Positions 5,289 to 5,295 of a DNA stretch of 5,295 bases are shown piece after piece (position 1 is the stretch's first letter; every line of letters starts with the position of its first letter). Where the stretch lies: positions 1 through 5,295 of the forward strand of contig URTS01000125.1 of assembly GCA_900550685.1 (NCBI GenBank), in the 5' to 3' direction. The position numbers were made by a program, and so were the translations under genes. This DNA is from an uncultured Oscillibacter sp. (GTDB taxonomy: Bacteria; Bacillota; Clostridia; Oscillospirales; Oscillospiraceae). The notes beneath the pieces were generated by a model, which was not told where the DNA came from, did no database searches, and saw only the letters and a program-made list of their open reading frames with translations.

Positions 5289-5295
5289 AAGGAGG
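5289..5295 (+). promoter_or_regulatory. Ribosome binding site of the gene starting past the right edge
   Basis: AAGGAGG are the last seven bases of the window, a full Shine-Dalgarno match. A start codon is expected roughly 6-10 nt beyond the edge. Nothing of the coding region is visible, so its identity is unknown. Confidence 0.8.

Overview
The window looks like chromosomal DNA from a high-GC, endospore-forming anaerobic member of the Clostridia, most likely an Oscillospiraceae/Flavonifractor-type gut bacterium. The evidence is a spoIIR sporulation gene, the MEP isoprenoid gene ispE, a mini-RNase III gene, an RqcH of Bacillota type, a DUF378 protein, strong AGGAGG-type ribosome binding sites, and strongly G/C-ended codons. 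The genus is an inference; no rRNA or marker in the window fixes it. Nothing here looks mobile: there is no IS, tRNA, rRNA, CRISPR array or phage gene.

Layout. (1) Bases 1-173 hold the 3' end of mrnC (mini-RNase III). It is followed after only 3 nt by full-length rqcH (177-1925), the ribosome-associated quality-control factor. (2) A perfect 13-bp hairpin with A and T tails (1931-1960) ends rqcH and also a short convergent gene on the minus strand, a two-helix DUF378 membrane protein (1969-2193). (3) The 130-bp intergenic region 2194-2323 holds a near-consensus sigma-A promoter on the plus strand (TTGCAA, 17 bp, TATAAT). Its -10 lies in a self-complementary octamer and could also fire toward DUF378. 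(4) This promoter should drive a DUF1015 gene (2324-3607) and ispE (3604-4467), which overlap by 4 nt (GTGA). (5) spoIIR (4534-5151) follows after 66 nt, which are mostly filled by a 14-bp inverted repeat whose T-run touches the spoIIR start codon. (6) From 5152 to the end there is no gene. This stretch holds an A/T-tract-rich segment, a very good extended -10 sigma-A promoter, a leader stem-loop and an AAGGAGG ribosome binding site, so the next gene starts just beyond the right edge.

How the parts fit. mrnC and rqcH both belong to RNA/ribosome maintenance and appear co-transcribed. DUF1015 and ispE appear translationally coupled. The most interesting structure is the ispE-spoIIR junction. 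The hairpin there looks able to stop vegetative read-through from ispE and to mask the spoIIR ribosome binding site. A sigma-F-like promoter overlapping the ispE stop codon and the hairpin's left arm would make a forespore transcript that lacks that arm and so escapes both blocks. This is inferred from sequence only, but it is directly testable.
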